From Thiomicrospira aerophila AL3 (GTDB lineage: Bacteria; Pseudomonadota; Gammaproteobacteria; Thiomicrospirales; Thiomicrospiraceae): a stretch of 64,000 nucleotides of DNA. The position numbers and the translations under genes are program-made. Below the pieces are notes generated by a model, which saw only the letters and a list, made by a program, of their open reading frames with translations, was not told the DNA's origin and made no database searches. The number at the start of each line of letters is the position of its first letter. Position 1 is the stretch's first letter. The stretch covers positions 1,922,001 through 1,986,000 of the forward strand of contig NZ_CP007030.1 of NCBI RefSeq assembly GCF_000227665.2, written 5' to 3'. This document shows, in pieces, positions 18,049 to 26,590 of the stretch.

Positions 18049-19529
18049 TCGGCCCTGAATAACTCACTCAAGCCATGATTTATAAGGGTTGAGCTTTAAT
18101 TTAGTGCTTTAAAAATTGCCAGTTTTAATATAATAATGATTTAATTTCTTGCAAATTGACACGCCTATGAAGCCCAAAACACCGCCCAAAAACCCCAACC
18201 AAGATTTGTTTCGACCCTTGTTGGTTGACATCATCAATCCTGAACATGAACTCGCCCGATTAGAAGGCCTCATCGACTGGGCGTTTTTTGAGCGTGAATG
18301 GGCCGGGTATTTCCCCTCAACCACTGGACGACCTGCGACCTCACCGCGTTTGATTGCCGGTTTGTTTTATCTGCAACATCTCTACGGCCACAGTGATGAA
18401 GGGGTATTGAGTGCCTTTTTGCAATCACCTTACTACCAGCACTTTTGTGGTTGTGTGCACTTTGAACATCAACTGCCGATTGACCCCAGTTCACTTGTGC
18501 GCTGGCGTAAACGGGTCGGTGAAGAAGGGTTAGAATGGTTACACACCCACAGCATTCAGGCGGCCGTCAACGCCAAGATGGTCAAGCCCAAATCCTTTGA
18601 AGAGATTCTGGTTGATACCACGGTCATGGAAAAAGCCATCACCCATCCAACCGACTCCAAGCTGTTAGAAACCGCACGACAACGCCTGGTTAAACAAGCC
18701 CAAGCGCAAGGCATCAACCTTCGCCAAAACTACAACAAAGTCGCCCCTAGACAAGCGATACAAACAGGCCGCTATGCGCACGCCAAACAATTCAAACGCA
18801 TGCGCCAAAGCCTCAAAAAACAACGCACCTACCTCGGGCGGATTGTTCGAGATGTAGAGCGTAAAGCGCAACAGATAACCGATGGGTTAAAGCATGAACT
18901 GAGTCTAGCCAAACGCCTACTCAGCCAAAAACCCAAGGACAAAAACAAACTCTACAGCCTGCATGCGCCGGAAGTCGAATGCATCGGTAAAGGTAAAAGC
19001 CGCAAACCCTACGAGTTCGGTGTGAAAGTCACTGTAGCGACCACCTTAAAAGAAGGCTTAGTGGTGGGGATGCGCAGCCTAGCGGGCAACCCCTATGACG
19101 GGCATACTCTACATGAAGCCTTAGAACAAAAAGAAATCCTCACCGACATGCCAACCAAACTGGTGTGTGTCGATAGAGGCTATAAAGGCCATTGGATTGA
19201 ACAGAGTAAGGTGCTGATAAGCGGCCAAAAGCGTGGCATGACCGCGAGCTTAAAGAGAAAGCTCAAACGCAGAAGTGCCATAGACGCGAGCATCGGGCAT
19301 ATGAAAACCGAAGGACGATTAGACCGTTGCACGCTAAAAGGACAGCTAGGTGATGCGATGTTTGCGCTGTTATGCGGTGCAGGTCACAATCTGCGGTTAA
19401 TCCTAAACTTCCTGCGGGATTTTTTGGCTTTTTTATGGACGGCTATCTGGCAAAGCGAATGGATTAAGGAAAACATTCGTACGAAAAAGCGCAAAATTAA
19501 AGTGGCTTGAGTGGGTTATTCAGGGCCGA
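18049..19529 (+). mobile_element. IS5-family-like insertion sequence, intact
   Basis: 1,481-bp element with 27-bp inverted repeats at 18049-18075 and 19503-19529 that differ at one position (each begins TCGGCCCTGAATAAC). It contains one full transposase gene. The bases outside the repeats (GTAA on the left, CTAA on the right) share only TAA, so a target duplication is doubtful. It interrupts an older IS3-family relic, whose end lies just to the right. Confidence 0.88.
18149..19510 (+). CDS. IS5-family DDE transposase
   Basis: 453 residues, full length. The N-terminal DUF772-type domain (GRPATSPRLIAGLFYLQHLY) is followed by PIDPSSLVRWRKRVGEEG and the DDE core: VDTTVMEKAI (first Asp), VCVDRGYKGHW (second Asp) and the MKTEGRLDRC segment (Glu). 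It is GC-richer than the surrounding cargo, so it arrived separately. The exact IS subgroup cannot be given without a database match. Confidence 0.93.
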   Translation: MQIDTPMKPKTPPKNPNQDLFRPLLVDIINPEHELARLEGLIDWAFFEREWAGYFPSTTGRPATSPRLIAGLFYLQHLYGHSDEGVLSAFLQSPYYQHFCGCVHFEHQLPIDPSSLVRWRKRVGEEGLEWLHTHSIQAAVNAKMVKPKSFEEILVDTTVMEKAITHPTDSKLLETARQRLVKQAQAQGINLRQNYNKVAPRQAIQTGRYAHAKQFKRMRQSLKKQRTYLGRIVRDVERKAQQITDGLKHELSLAKRLLSQKPKDKNKLYSLHAPEVECIGKGKSRKPYEFGVKVTVATTLKEGLVVGMRSLAGNPYDGHTLHEALEQKEILTDMPTKLVCVDRGYKGHWIEQSKVLISGQKRGMTASLKRKLKRRSAIDASIGHMKTEGRLDRCTLKGQLGDAMFALLCGAGHNLRLILNFLRDFLAFLWTAIWQSEWIKENIRTKKRKIKVA

Positions 19530-19658
19530 CTAAATACGTTTGAAAGCATCAAACAAGCGCAATTACTGGCAACTCAATGGTTATGGACATACAATAACGA
19601 ATGGGCACATACTGCAATCGGACAAGTGCAATCAAAAGAATTTATCGAAGCAACTTAA
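19530..19658 (+). pseudogene. 3' remnant of an IS3-family transposase (OrfB)
   Basis: The frame CTA AAT ACG ... reads NTFESIKQAQLLATQWLWT, then YNNEW, and ends with a TAA at 19656-19658. This is the conserved C-terminal segment of IS3-group OrfB integrases. Everything upstream is replaced by the IS5-type element, so only about 42 codons remain. Confidence 0.75.
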
Positions 19659-19840
19659 CCTTCTACTTTTGACTTCGGCTAAAATGTGGTGGTTACAGTC
19701 GACTATGCTAAGTTTAGACTTTTCTTACTCGAAATGTATAAAAATTAGCGGCTTTGCTATAAAGCACTAGGCCAATCGAATATTTTAATCGTTGAAATTT
19801 TATTTTTGTAACTAAATTTATATGGCGGGCTAAAGCACCA
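19659..19840. other. Non-coding gap before the ImmA/IrrE gene set
   Basis: AT-rich sequence between the IS3 relic and the membrane-protein gene at 19841. I see no convincing gene, hairpin terminator or promoter pair; it probably contains the promoter of the following three-gene set. Confidence 0.4.
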
Positions 19841-20464
19841 ATGAACAATGATAAGATAGATAGTATTTTTTTTAAAATTCTAAAATATATCAGCATTATT
19901 CTAGCCGTGTTTCTAGGTGTGCTATTTGCCACTTTAGTATTGACAAAATTCAATATCGACCCTGTTTCTTGGCTATTAAACACAGTTAAAGGAGTGTTCT
20001 ACAAACAGAACAGCCCCCTTACCATAGAAGAACAAGAAGCTTTAAGCCTGTTAATTAAAAATGGTCGAATTCTTCCATCTGATGGCATCATTACACAGGT
20101 AACCAGCTTTTACAGCACTATAATTACGTTTCTTCTTGGTTTAATAGCATTAATTTCTGGGATGGCATTTGTATATATAAAAGCCCAGTCCTATGAAAAA
20201 ATGGAAATTATGACTGAGAAAAAAGTTGAAGAGTACTTTAAAACTGCCGAGTTAACGGATAAGTTAGATATTTTGGTAAAAAGTAAGACTGAAGATATAA
20301 GACAAAACCTGAAACTAGATTTAGATGACTTCTCAGATTGGAAAGATAATATCGAAAATAGACTCAATACAGTGGAGGAACGAAACAATGGAAAATCCAT
20401 TTTCAGTAAATCGCCAACAATTTCGATACCCGATGGATACGATGAGGACGGAGAGAATAAATAA
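19841..20464 (+). CDS. Two-span membrane protein, first gene of ImmA/IrrE-beta set
   Basis: 207 residues. Hydrophobic spans lie at about residues 14-35 and 88-115, followed by a charged, probably coiled-coil C-terminal region (about 120-180) and a short acidic tail. I do not recognise a family. The stop overlaps the following ImmA/IrrE start (TAATG), and that gene in turn overlaps the beta-protein gene, so the three products are made together. It could be the membrane effector or anchor of a small defence system; this is inference from context. Confidence 0.75.
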   Translation: MNNDKIDSIFFKILKYISIILAVFLGVLFATLVLTKFNIDPVSWLLNTVKGVFYKQNSPLTIEEQEALSLLIKNGRILPSDGIITQVTSFYSTIITFLLGLIALISGMAFVYIKAQSYEKMEIMTEKKVEEYFKTAELTDKLDILVKSKTEDIRQNLKLDLDDFSDWKDNIENRLNTVEERNNGKSIFSKSPTISIPDGYDEDGENK

Positions 20465-20997
20465 TGGCTATTCTTCGAAGAAAATCAATTAGGAAAATTC
20501 ATGAAGCACCTACAAAGTTTAATGTTGAGAACCTTCTAAAAACAGCACGAGAACATGGCATTGATACTAACCCTATCGACATAAAAAAATTGGCAAGTTC
20601 TTTAGGCGTGCAGATTAAAAGCATAGAAATGGAAAATGAGGTATCTGGTTACCTAAGAAAAGAAGATGGACACTGGATTATAGGCGTAAATGCGTTACAT
20701 CATCCAAATCGAAAGCGCTTTACAATTGCTCATGAATTGGGTCATTATTGCCTTCACTCTAAAGTCATGGATTGCTTTGAGGATACCGTTTTATTCAGAA
20801 AAGGTGAAACAAACTTATATGAAACTCAAGCAAATAAATTCGCCGCTGAGTTATTAATGCCAAAAGATTTATTCTTAGACTATATAAGGAATAAGTCTTC
20901 AGAAATTGAAAGTATTGCTGAACATTTCGAAGTCTCTTCAATGGCAGTTCGGCTGAGAGCAAAGAATCTTGGGTTAGGAGGTCACGGAGTTGATTGA
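20464..20997 (+). CDS. ImmA/IrrE-family zinc metallopeptidase
   Basis: 177 residues, cytosolic. HELGH at residues 90-94 is the HExxH zinc site, with a third ligand expected in ETQANKFAAELLMP about 30 residues later, the standard ImmA/IrrE (DUF955) pattern. Such enzymes cut repressors or activate effectors in mobile elements, stress responses and toxin-antitoxin systems. There is no N-terminal helix-turn-helix, so its target would be separate. It overlaps the upstream membrane-protein gene by one base and the downstream beta-protein gene by 8 bp. Confidence 0.88.
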   Translation: MAILRRKSIRKIHEAPTKFNVENLLKTAREHGIDTNPIDIKKLASSLGVQIKSIEMENEVSGYLRKEDGHWIIGVNALHHPNRKRFTIAHELGHYCLHSKVMDCFEDTVLFRKGETNLYETQANKFAAELLMPKDLFLDYIRNKSSEIESIAEHFEVSSMAVRLRAKNLGLGGHGVD

Positions 20998-22111
20998 AAA
21001 ATACCAATACATTCCAATCATTAAAACTACCGATGCAGAACTTCGAGGATATGAAGAACTCGATGGGTCGGTAAAAGATGGTGTTTTGCCTTTGTTTGAA
21101 TTGACTAAATCTAGAAAATCTAAATATAACGTAGAAGCAACTGTGCACAAACGCATTGACTCACTTAAAGATATCGTTGGTGATCATAGACCGTTTATTT
21201 TAGATATTACATCTCATGAAGACCTCGCAAATGATGAAATTTACGAGTTCGGAGATGAAATAAACGGCTTTGATAATTGGTGTAGTTTTGTAGAAAGCTT
21301 TAGGGCTGATTTAAAATTAATCCCTGTAATACACATGCTTCCACCTGAAGAGCATTTAGATCATGAAATTAAGTCTCAAATTGAGAGATTAGCAGCAAAT
21401 TTTGAATATTTAGCATTTAGATATACACCATTTGATTTTGTTGATGATGGTTATATGACCACTAAAGATCTAGTCAACGAATTCACCCATTACATAGAAC
21501 TCATTAAAGGATCATTTGATATAGAAAAGCTCATTCTAGTAATTGATGGGCAATACATAGAAAAATCACTGTTTAATTCTAAAGTTTCAGTTATTAAAGA
21601 ATTACTATCAATATTTGAAAGCAATCGTCAGCCATGTAGAACATCAATTACAACCTCATCATTTCCATCCTATGTAAAAGGACATGAGGATGATTGCTAT
21701 GATGATTACGGAACGTTAACCATCCTTGAAAAAAGATTTTTTAGAACTATTTGCAATGAAGCGAAGATGAATTCCATCATTTATGGGGACTATGCAAGCA
21801 TTCACCCTGTTAGAAAAATACAAGGTGGGGGCAACTGGGTTCCACGAATAGATTTTCCATTATCTGAATCTATCATCTATAAAAGGTTTAGAAGGGATGA
21901 TGGCGGTTATGTAAGATGCGGTGAAAAAATGGCTGTTGAAACAAAGTTTCTATCTAACCCCAATCCCTGCTGGGGAGAAGAGCAAATTAAATTGGCATCT
22001 AAAGGTAAACCTCAAGGAAAAAGCCCTTCTTTTTGGATTTCTGTAAGATTAAATCTATTTATTTCAAGGTTATTCCTCGATGGCGAGCTCCCCATTTGCC
22101 ATGTTAAGTAA
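20990..22111 (+). CDS. Beta family protein (phage T4 beta-like)
   Basis: 373 residues. The N-terminus YQYIPIIKTTDAELRGYEEL and LPLFELTKS match the opening of the beta family (PF14350), predicted to form a TIM-barrel-like fold. These proteins are common in defence islands, and their activity is unknown. It starts ATTG-type: TTG at 20990 within an 8-bp overlap with the ImmA/IrrE gene (GGTCACGGAGTTG region), preceded by GGAGGT at 20978-20983. Its last 42 bp overlap the 3' end of the convergent sce7726 gene. Confidence 0.75.
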   Translation: MIEKYQYIPIIKTTDAELRGYEELDGSVKDGVLPLFELTKSRKSKYNVEATVHKRIDSLKDIVGDHRPFILDITSHEDLANDEIYEFGDEINGFDNWCSFVESFRADLKLIPVIHMLPPEEHLDHEIKSQIERLAANFEYLAFRYTPFDFVDDGYMTTKDLVNEFTHYIELIKGSFDIEKLILVIDGQYIEKSLFNSKVSVIKELLSIFESNRQPCRTSITTSSFPSYVKGHEDDCYDDYGTLTILEKRFFRTICNEAKMNSIIYGDYASIHPVRKIQGGGNWVPRIDFPLSESIIYKRFRRDDGGYVRCGEKMAVETKFLSNPNPCWGEEQIKLASKGKPQGKSPSFWISVRLNLFISRLFLDGELPICHVK

Positions 22112-22711
22112 CTGGATGTCATCAATGAGGGTTACATGGCCTCTATCTTTCAAGAATTGATTGAAGTTTGAGCTGTACTTATTAATCACTGTTTTTTTCA
22201 CCAGCTCAAGTGCTTCATTAATTGTTATATTTCGAACAAGAAGCTCCCTAGCGTCTTTAATGCCAAGACTCATTAAATTCTTACAATAAACTTTTTTTTC
22301 TCTTAAAACAGATTTAACCTCTTTAACGCCGATCATTTTTAGCAACGATAATTTACTAAGTTTTTTCTCAACTTTAGCCTGCCTATAAACCTGTATCTTT
22401 GAATCCTTGATTAAAAATACTCCAACATTTTCTGGGCAAATCCCAATAACACCATTCAAATGTTTTTGTGTCGTCACAATACTCACTGACTCAAAACATT
22501 CTAGATAGTTTGCGATCTGACCTGCAAGAGTCGAAAGACTGTCGAAATCACTCTTTATTTCAAACCCTTCTAATAATTCAGAAATACAAAGAATATCTGC
22601 TCGTCTATTCCCATCAGCGAATCTAAATTCAGGATTAATTACTTTTAAAGTATCACCATACTTCTCGATTAAATAATCAATTAAAGCCGCCTTTATAAAA
22701 GGTTCTTTCAT
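22070..22711 (-). CDS. sce7726 family protein (predicted PD-(D/E)XK nuclease-like)
   Basis: 213 residues, cytosolic. The N-terminal part has PEFRFADGNRRADILCI followed by EGFEIKSDFDSL, giving the Asp and Glu-x-Lys of a PD-(D/E)XK nuclease fold, which is the pattern of the sce7726 family. This family occurs with beta-type proteins in other genomes. Its 3' end overlaps the beta-protein gene by 42 bp on the opposite strand. It lies downstream of, and in the same direction as, the type III res gene. Nuclease activity is inferred from the motif. Confidence 0.78.
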   Translation of the reverse strand: MKEPFIKAALIDYLIEKYGDTLKVINPEFRFADGNRRADILCISELLEGFEIKSDFDSLSTLAGQIANYLECFESVSIVTTQKHLNGVIGICPENVGVFLIKDSKIQVYRQAKVEKKLSKLSLLKMIGVKEVKSVLREKKVYCKNLMSLGIKDARELLVRNITINEALELVKKTVINKYSSNFNQFLKDRGHVTLIDDIQLLNMANGELAIEE

Positions 22712-22754
22712 TTTTAGAATTCACTCACTTATTGTTGCTATCCTATCTGCCTGT

Positions 22755-22937
22755 TTACTTCTCAAAAACTGCTAAACCTTCAGAATTATTTAAATACTTT
22801 ATATACCTAAGACGCTTTAAATCAAATGGAATGTCATGAACATATTCCGGCCTAAATTGAACAGACAAACCAGATTGTGAAGCCGTATTTTGAATTGATG
22901 CAGAAATTCGATCTAAAGATGGAGCAAAAGAAATCAT
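22755..22937 (-). CDS. Short ORF, possibly an internally deleted TIR/nucleotide-binding-like protein
   Basis: 60 residues. The first half (MISFAPSLDRISASIQNTA) looks like the start, and the second half (FDLKRLRYIKYLNNSEGL) like the end, of the TIR-like or predicted nucleotide-binding proteins found in defence loci, which are normally much longer. It could be a deletion relic or a genuine small protein; I cannot decide. It lies between res and the sce7726 gene in the same direction. Confidence 0.4.
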   Translation of the reverse strand: MISFAPSLDRISASIQNTASQSGLSVQFRPEYVHDIPFDLKRLRYIKYLNNSEGLAVFEK

Positions 22938-22954
22938 TACTGAAACCTCACGAA

Positions 22955-25663
22955 CTAACTAATTAGATGTAAGATTTGCTGCCTAACATCACGCCCATCT
23001 TTATCTTGTTCAACGGCCATTATGAAAAGGCATTTTCCCCCACTCAGCTTAGCCCACAAGTCACCTACAGCCCGTTTCTCTGCCGAATCATCATTTGACA
23101 CGTAAGCTTCGCCTTTATATTCGACAACAAGCATTCTGCCGTCTTCAAGCTCACAAATGAAGTCAGGATAGAATTTGCCGTGCGCCAATGGAAGCCAAAA
23201 AGAAGACTGGTCTCTACGCACTAGATTGCGTATCCAATGTTTTATTTCGGGTAAACTATCAATAACCTTTGCACATTCATATTCCTCGCCACTGGTCTTT
23301 AAGTCTTCAATCATCCCTTGAGGAAAGTAGTGCTTTTGGAATTTGTATTTTCCAGTATAGTAGGGCGGTCTGGAAGGGTAGCTGCTTGGATTAAACTCAT
23401 AAATAAACTGGTCTGATACGCAGACGCTTGATTCATCACCAAATAACGTTTCTTGATATGCCGTCTTTTGTGCTTGTTTACGATAAATTCTGATTAAATC
23501 TCTAATCGCTCTTGCCAGAGGGAATTTGTTTCTAACCAACGCAGTTAAGGTCATGTTTGGCTGTTGTAGCAAACTTTTCACAATTCGTGATAAAAATGCA
23601 ATCATCTGGCTCTGAACAATGTCTGGTTGCTTTAGTTCACGGTCTAGCCAGCCAATTAAATCCTGCTCTGTAACGTCAAGAAAGCCTTGGTTAAATGTAA
23701 TCACGTTTTGTTGCTTGGATATGCCGTATGTCACCTCCGTTCCATCAATGTCGATAGAGAAGCTGTTACTGGTTTCATGTAAGCTAAAATTCTTTAGTTC
23801 AGCCGGATAATCCAACAAGTCCCAACCATGTGCATGAAGAAATACTTCGGACTCAACTAGGTCTAACTCACCCTGCTCTTGCATGCAAAGATATGGCAGT
23901 GATCCAAAGGGAATGCCTTTTTCTGACGGGGCTTTTTCAGCTTCTAATGCTTGATTGTGAATGCGAATATTTTGTTTAAATGCCTCCGTGCTTTTGCCGT
24001 TCTTGACATGCTTTGTCAACGCTTTCTCGATGCTCTCGGAAACTTCTCCGGTAATCCTAACAACGGTAGTATTGGTTTGCGAATCATGAGACATACTAAT
24101 TCGCCCCTTTTCATCATCAGATAAAGAAGTTAAATCAGGCGTACTTTGGGTTTCAACAACAAGTGACTTCGATACCCTCACCGGTTTAATCTGTAGTTCT
24201 TCATCACCAGCGCCAAACATGTCCTGCTGGTCTGGATTATGGATACCTGGCGTTGCTTCTCTCAAGAAAGCGGCAACCTCCATTTCCTCAAAACCCATTG
24301 CAATCAGTTTGTCGGTCAAGTCCTGCGCGGCTTTACTGAACTTTGAAGTGGAGAGGTGTGCGTAAGCACGGTTAAGGTCTTCTATCAGTCTTCTTTTGGC
24401 ATAAGGCATCCTTAAAACACGCCCTAGCAGTTGTTCGGCATCTTTGCTTGATGAAACTTGCTTAACAGAACAAAAAACGTAAGCAAACGGACAGTCCCAG
24501 CCTTCTTTCAACGCCTCAATTGTAATGATGTATTCAATTTTGCAATTTGGCGAAAACAAGTCTAGACCATCAAGCTCCCGTTGATTGCCGGTAGCTATAG
24601 CAATTTTCTCTTCATGGATGTTGAGCTGATCCATTAGGTGCGTCTTCAAAACATCAACCGTTACTTCGCCACTTTTGTTTTCTGCTTGAAATAGAGCAAT
24701 AGGTCGAATGTAATCCGCATCCTTTTGAGCATCAATAGCAAGCTTGTTTCGGGTGATAACAGCATCTTGAATGGCGTCTTGCCAGTTTTGATGTTCCGTG
24801 AGCATTACCGGCAACTTAATCATTTCTTCGGCTTTCAGCTCAGAAGCGGATACATGAAATAAAACATTGCTTCCATTAGTCTTACTGGTGTTAGGTGTGG
24901 CGGTAAGCTCAATGATTGCAGAGGGGTGGACGCGCTGCAAGACTTCAAATGTTAACGTGGTTCTGGCGTTGTGAGCTTCATCCATAATCACAATCGGTCG
25001 GTGGATAGCAAGAAGATTGGCAAACGAGTATTTAATCTTCCCAATCGCTGAATTGCTTAAACCATTTTCTTGAACATCATCCGCCGATACCTTTTCAAGA
25101 CGAGATATTAACGGGTGGTTTGCTGGTATTTTGGCAAAATGCGGCTCAAAGTTTTCATGATAGGCATAAATTTTTCGCCCGGAGGTATCTGTGACACGCA
25201 GGTTCGCCAGCGTGGAAACAATAACGATTGCCTTGTTCTCAAGGTCTTGTGGCCGAACCTGAGTGACTTCATCAATATCTAAAACTAACACCTGTCTTTT
25301 AAAGGCTTCATCTAGTTTTTGACGGTATGGGTGACTTGGTTTTTTTAGGGCTTCAACGGTTTGTTCTCGAATCGTGATACTTGGTACAAGCCACAAAGCA
25401 ATCGGTGTTTCGGTATCAAGCAAGCTCTTTGATGCAACATCAATCGCATAGGAGCCAAGAACGGTTTTACCGCCCCCTGTGGGTATTCTTAAACAGACAT
25501 AAGGTACTTGTTTAAAACCATAGTCTCGATACTCAAACTCAGGTAATTCTTGTTCTTCAAGTGCTAATCGGTATGCCTCTTCAACATCATTGTCGAGGCA
25601 CTTGGTTAGGAATGATTGCAGAACATCAACGGCACGTTGTTGGTAGCCTTTTAATTGAAACAT
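22955..25663 (-). CDS. res: Type III restriction endonuclease subunit Res (DEAD/DEAH helicase-nuclease)
   Basis: 902 residues. Walker A lies in RIPTGGGKTVLGS (residues 59-71), the DEAH-type motif is VIMDEAHNART, and motif VI region is SSKDAEQLLGRVLRMPYAKR, all of superfamily 2 helicases. The C-terminus has FYPDFICELEDGRMLVVEYK, a PD-(D/E)XK nuclease site (Asp and Glu-x-Lys). In type III systems the Res subunit translocates along DNA after ATP hydrolysis and cuts unmethylated DNA. The mod gene lies upstream in the same direction but is separated by a gene on the other strand. Confidence 0.9.
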   Translation of the reverse strand: MFQLKGYQQRAVDVLQSFLTKCLDNDVEEAYRLALEEQELPEFEYRDYGFKQVPYVCLRIPTGGGKTVLGSYAIDVASKSLLDTETPIALWLVPSITIREQTVEALKKPSHPYRQKLDEAFKRQVLVLDIDEVTQVRPQDLENKAIVIVSTLANLRVTDTSGRKIYAYHENFEPHFAKIPANHPLISRLEKVSADDVQENGLSNSAIGKIKYSFANLLAIHRPIVIMDEAHNARTTLTFEVLQRVHPSAIIELTATPNTSKTNGSNVLFHVSASELKAEEMIKLPVMLTEHQNWQDAIQDAVITRNKLAIDAQKDADYIRPIALFQAENKSGEVTVDVLKTHLMDQLNIHEEKIAIATGNQRELDGLDLFSPNCKIEYIITIEALKEGWDCPFAYVFCSVKQVSSSKDAEQLLGRVLRMPYAKRRLIEDLNRAYAHLSTSKFSKAAQDLTDKLIAMGFEEMEVAAFLREATPGIHNPDQQDMFGAGDEELQIKPVRVSKSLVVETQSTPDLTSLSDDEKGRISMSHDSQTNTTVVRITGEVSESIEKALTKHVKNGKSTEAFKQNIRIHNQALEAEKAPSEKGIPFGSLPYLCMQEQGELDLVESEVFLHAHGWDLLDYPAELKNFSLHETSNSFSIDIDGTEVTYGISKQQNVITFNQGFLDVTEQDLIGWLDRELKQPDIVQSQMIAFLSRIVKSLLQQPNMTLTALVRNKFPLARAIRDLIRIYRKQAQKTAYQETLFGDESSVCVSDQFIYEFNPSSYPSRPPYYTGKYKFQKHYFPQGMIEDLKTSGEEYECAKVIDSLPEIKHWIRNLVRRDQSSFWLPLAHGKFYPDFICELEDGRMLVVEYKGEAYVSNDDSAEKRAVGDLWAKLSGGKCLFIMAVEQDKDGRDVRQQILHLIS

Positions 25664-25757
25664 TTGAATAAATCCGAGTTAAAGTGTGACTCAATGATAG
25701 ATTTATTTGTATTTTACAAAATCTATATCTATTTAACTAAAGCATCATAAAAAATAA

Positions 25758-26576
25758 ATGGCTTTTATGACGATTTACTGGAAAAATGAAGCAAAACTAG
25801 CAGCTATAGAATGGGCTGCTAAAAAGTTGAGATATTCTATTGATAGACTCAATATGAATTCTAGAGGAATTACTGAATCATTAGATGACAAAATCATGGG
25901 AGACTTGGCAACCATCGCTGTCGCGGAATTTTTCAGGTCCAGTGGTTTTGCAGCAATTGCTTATGATCAAATTCGAACAGATAATTTTCAAACACCTGAT
26001 CCCGGCTGGGATTTATTAATTTCAAAGCGAGGCATCGGCCTTGGACCTTGGGCAAGAAAGGTTCAATCTCTTAAAATATCGCCTGACGACATTCCTGAAT
26101 ATGCGGTGACTGTCTCCGTTAAATCCTCTAGATTACCAAGAGGATATAACCTAGAGAAAGCACTAAAACGATGTGATTTTAAGGTACTTAATGAGCATGA
26201 TAATAACATAGCTAAAGACCTTAAAGCACAAATAGAGACACAGGTTTATTTTGACCTCAACAAGTCTCAGTTAAATGGCTTAAGAATAATTGATGAACAC
26301 ATAGATGAAGCCTGTAAAGATACAATCGAAGATAGGAGTAATTGCTCCATCATTTTCGATCAACTCCAGATCGAACACAGGTATATTCCTTGTATATTAA
26401 CTCGCTGGAATTATTCAGGAAAAATACTGGATTACTCCAACAACCTTGCTAAGCAAAATAAAAAACGGACTTGGAATAGCCCTCATGACGGGGAAACCAA
26501 GTCCATGTGGCTGGCTCCTTTAAGAGAAGGAAAGTCATTTCATGAAATACACGAAATTTTTGAGCATCTCCCCTAA
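25758..26576 (+). CDS. Unknown protein encoded antisense between mod and res
   Basis: 272 residues, no signal or membrane span. I do not recognise the family. A possible PD-(D/E)XK-like arrangement is visible: AVAEFFRSSGF, then PDPGWDLLISKRG, then AVTVSVKSSRLP. The third position is Ser-x-Lys instead of Glu-x-Lys, so nuclease activity is uncertain. The gene is on the plus strand while mod, res and the XRE regulator are on the minus strand. It is convergent with mod (14-bp gap) and divergent from res (94-bp gap). It may be an accessory nuclease, a specificity modulator or a later insertion. Confidence 0.72.
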   Translation: MAFMTIYWKNEAKLAAIEWAAKKLRYSIDRLNMNSRGITESLDDKIMGDLATIAVAEFFRSSGFAAIAYDQIRTDNFQTPDPGWDLLISKRGIGLGPWARKVQSLKISPDDIPEYAVTVSVKSSRLPRGYNLEKALKRCDFKVLNEHDNNIAKDLKAQIETQVYFDLNKSQLNGLRIIDEHIDEACKDTIEDRSNCSIIFDQLQIEHRYIPCILTRWNYSGKILDYSNNLAKQNKKRTWNSPHDGETKSMWLAPLREGKSFHEIHEIFEHLP

Positions 26577-26590
26577 AACGCACTAACCGC

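Noticed and set aside
18041-19534. Target duplication for the IS5-type element
   Set aside because: GTAA on the left and CTAA on the right share only TAA, and placing it needs unequal ends; no firm duplication.
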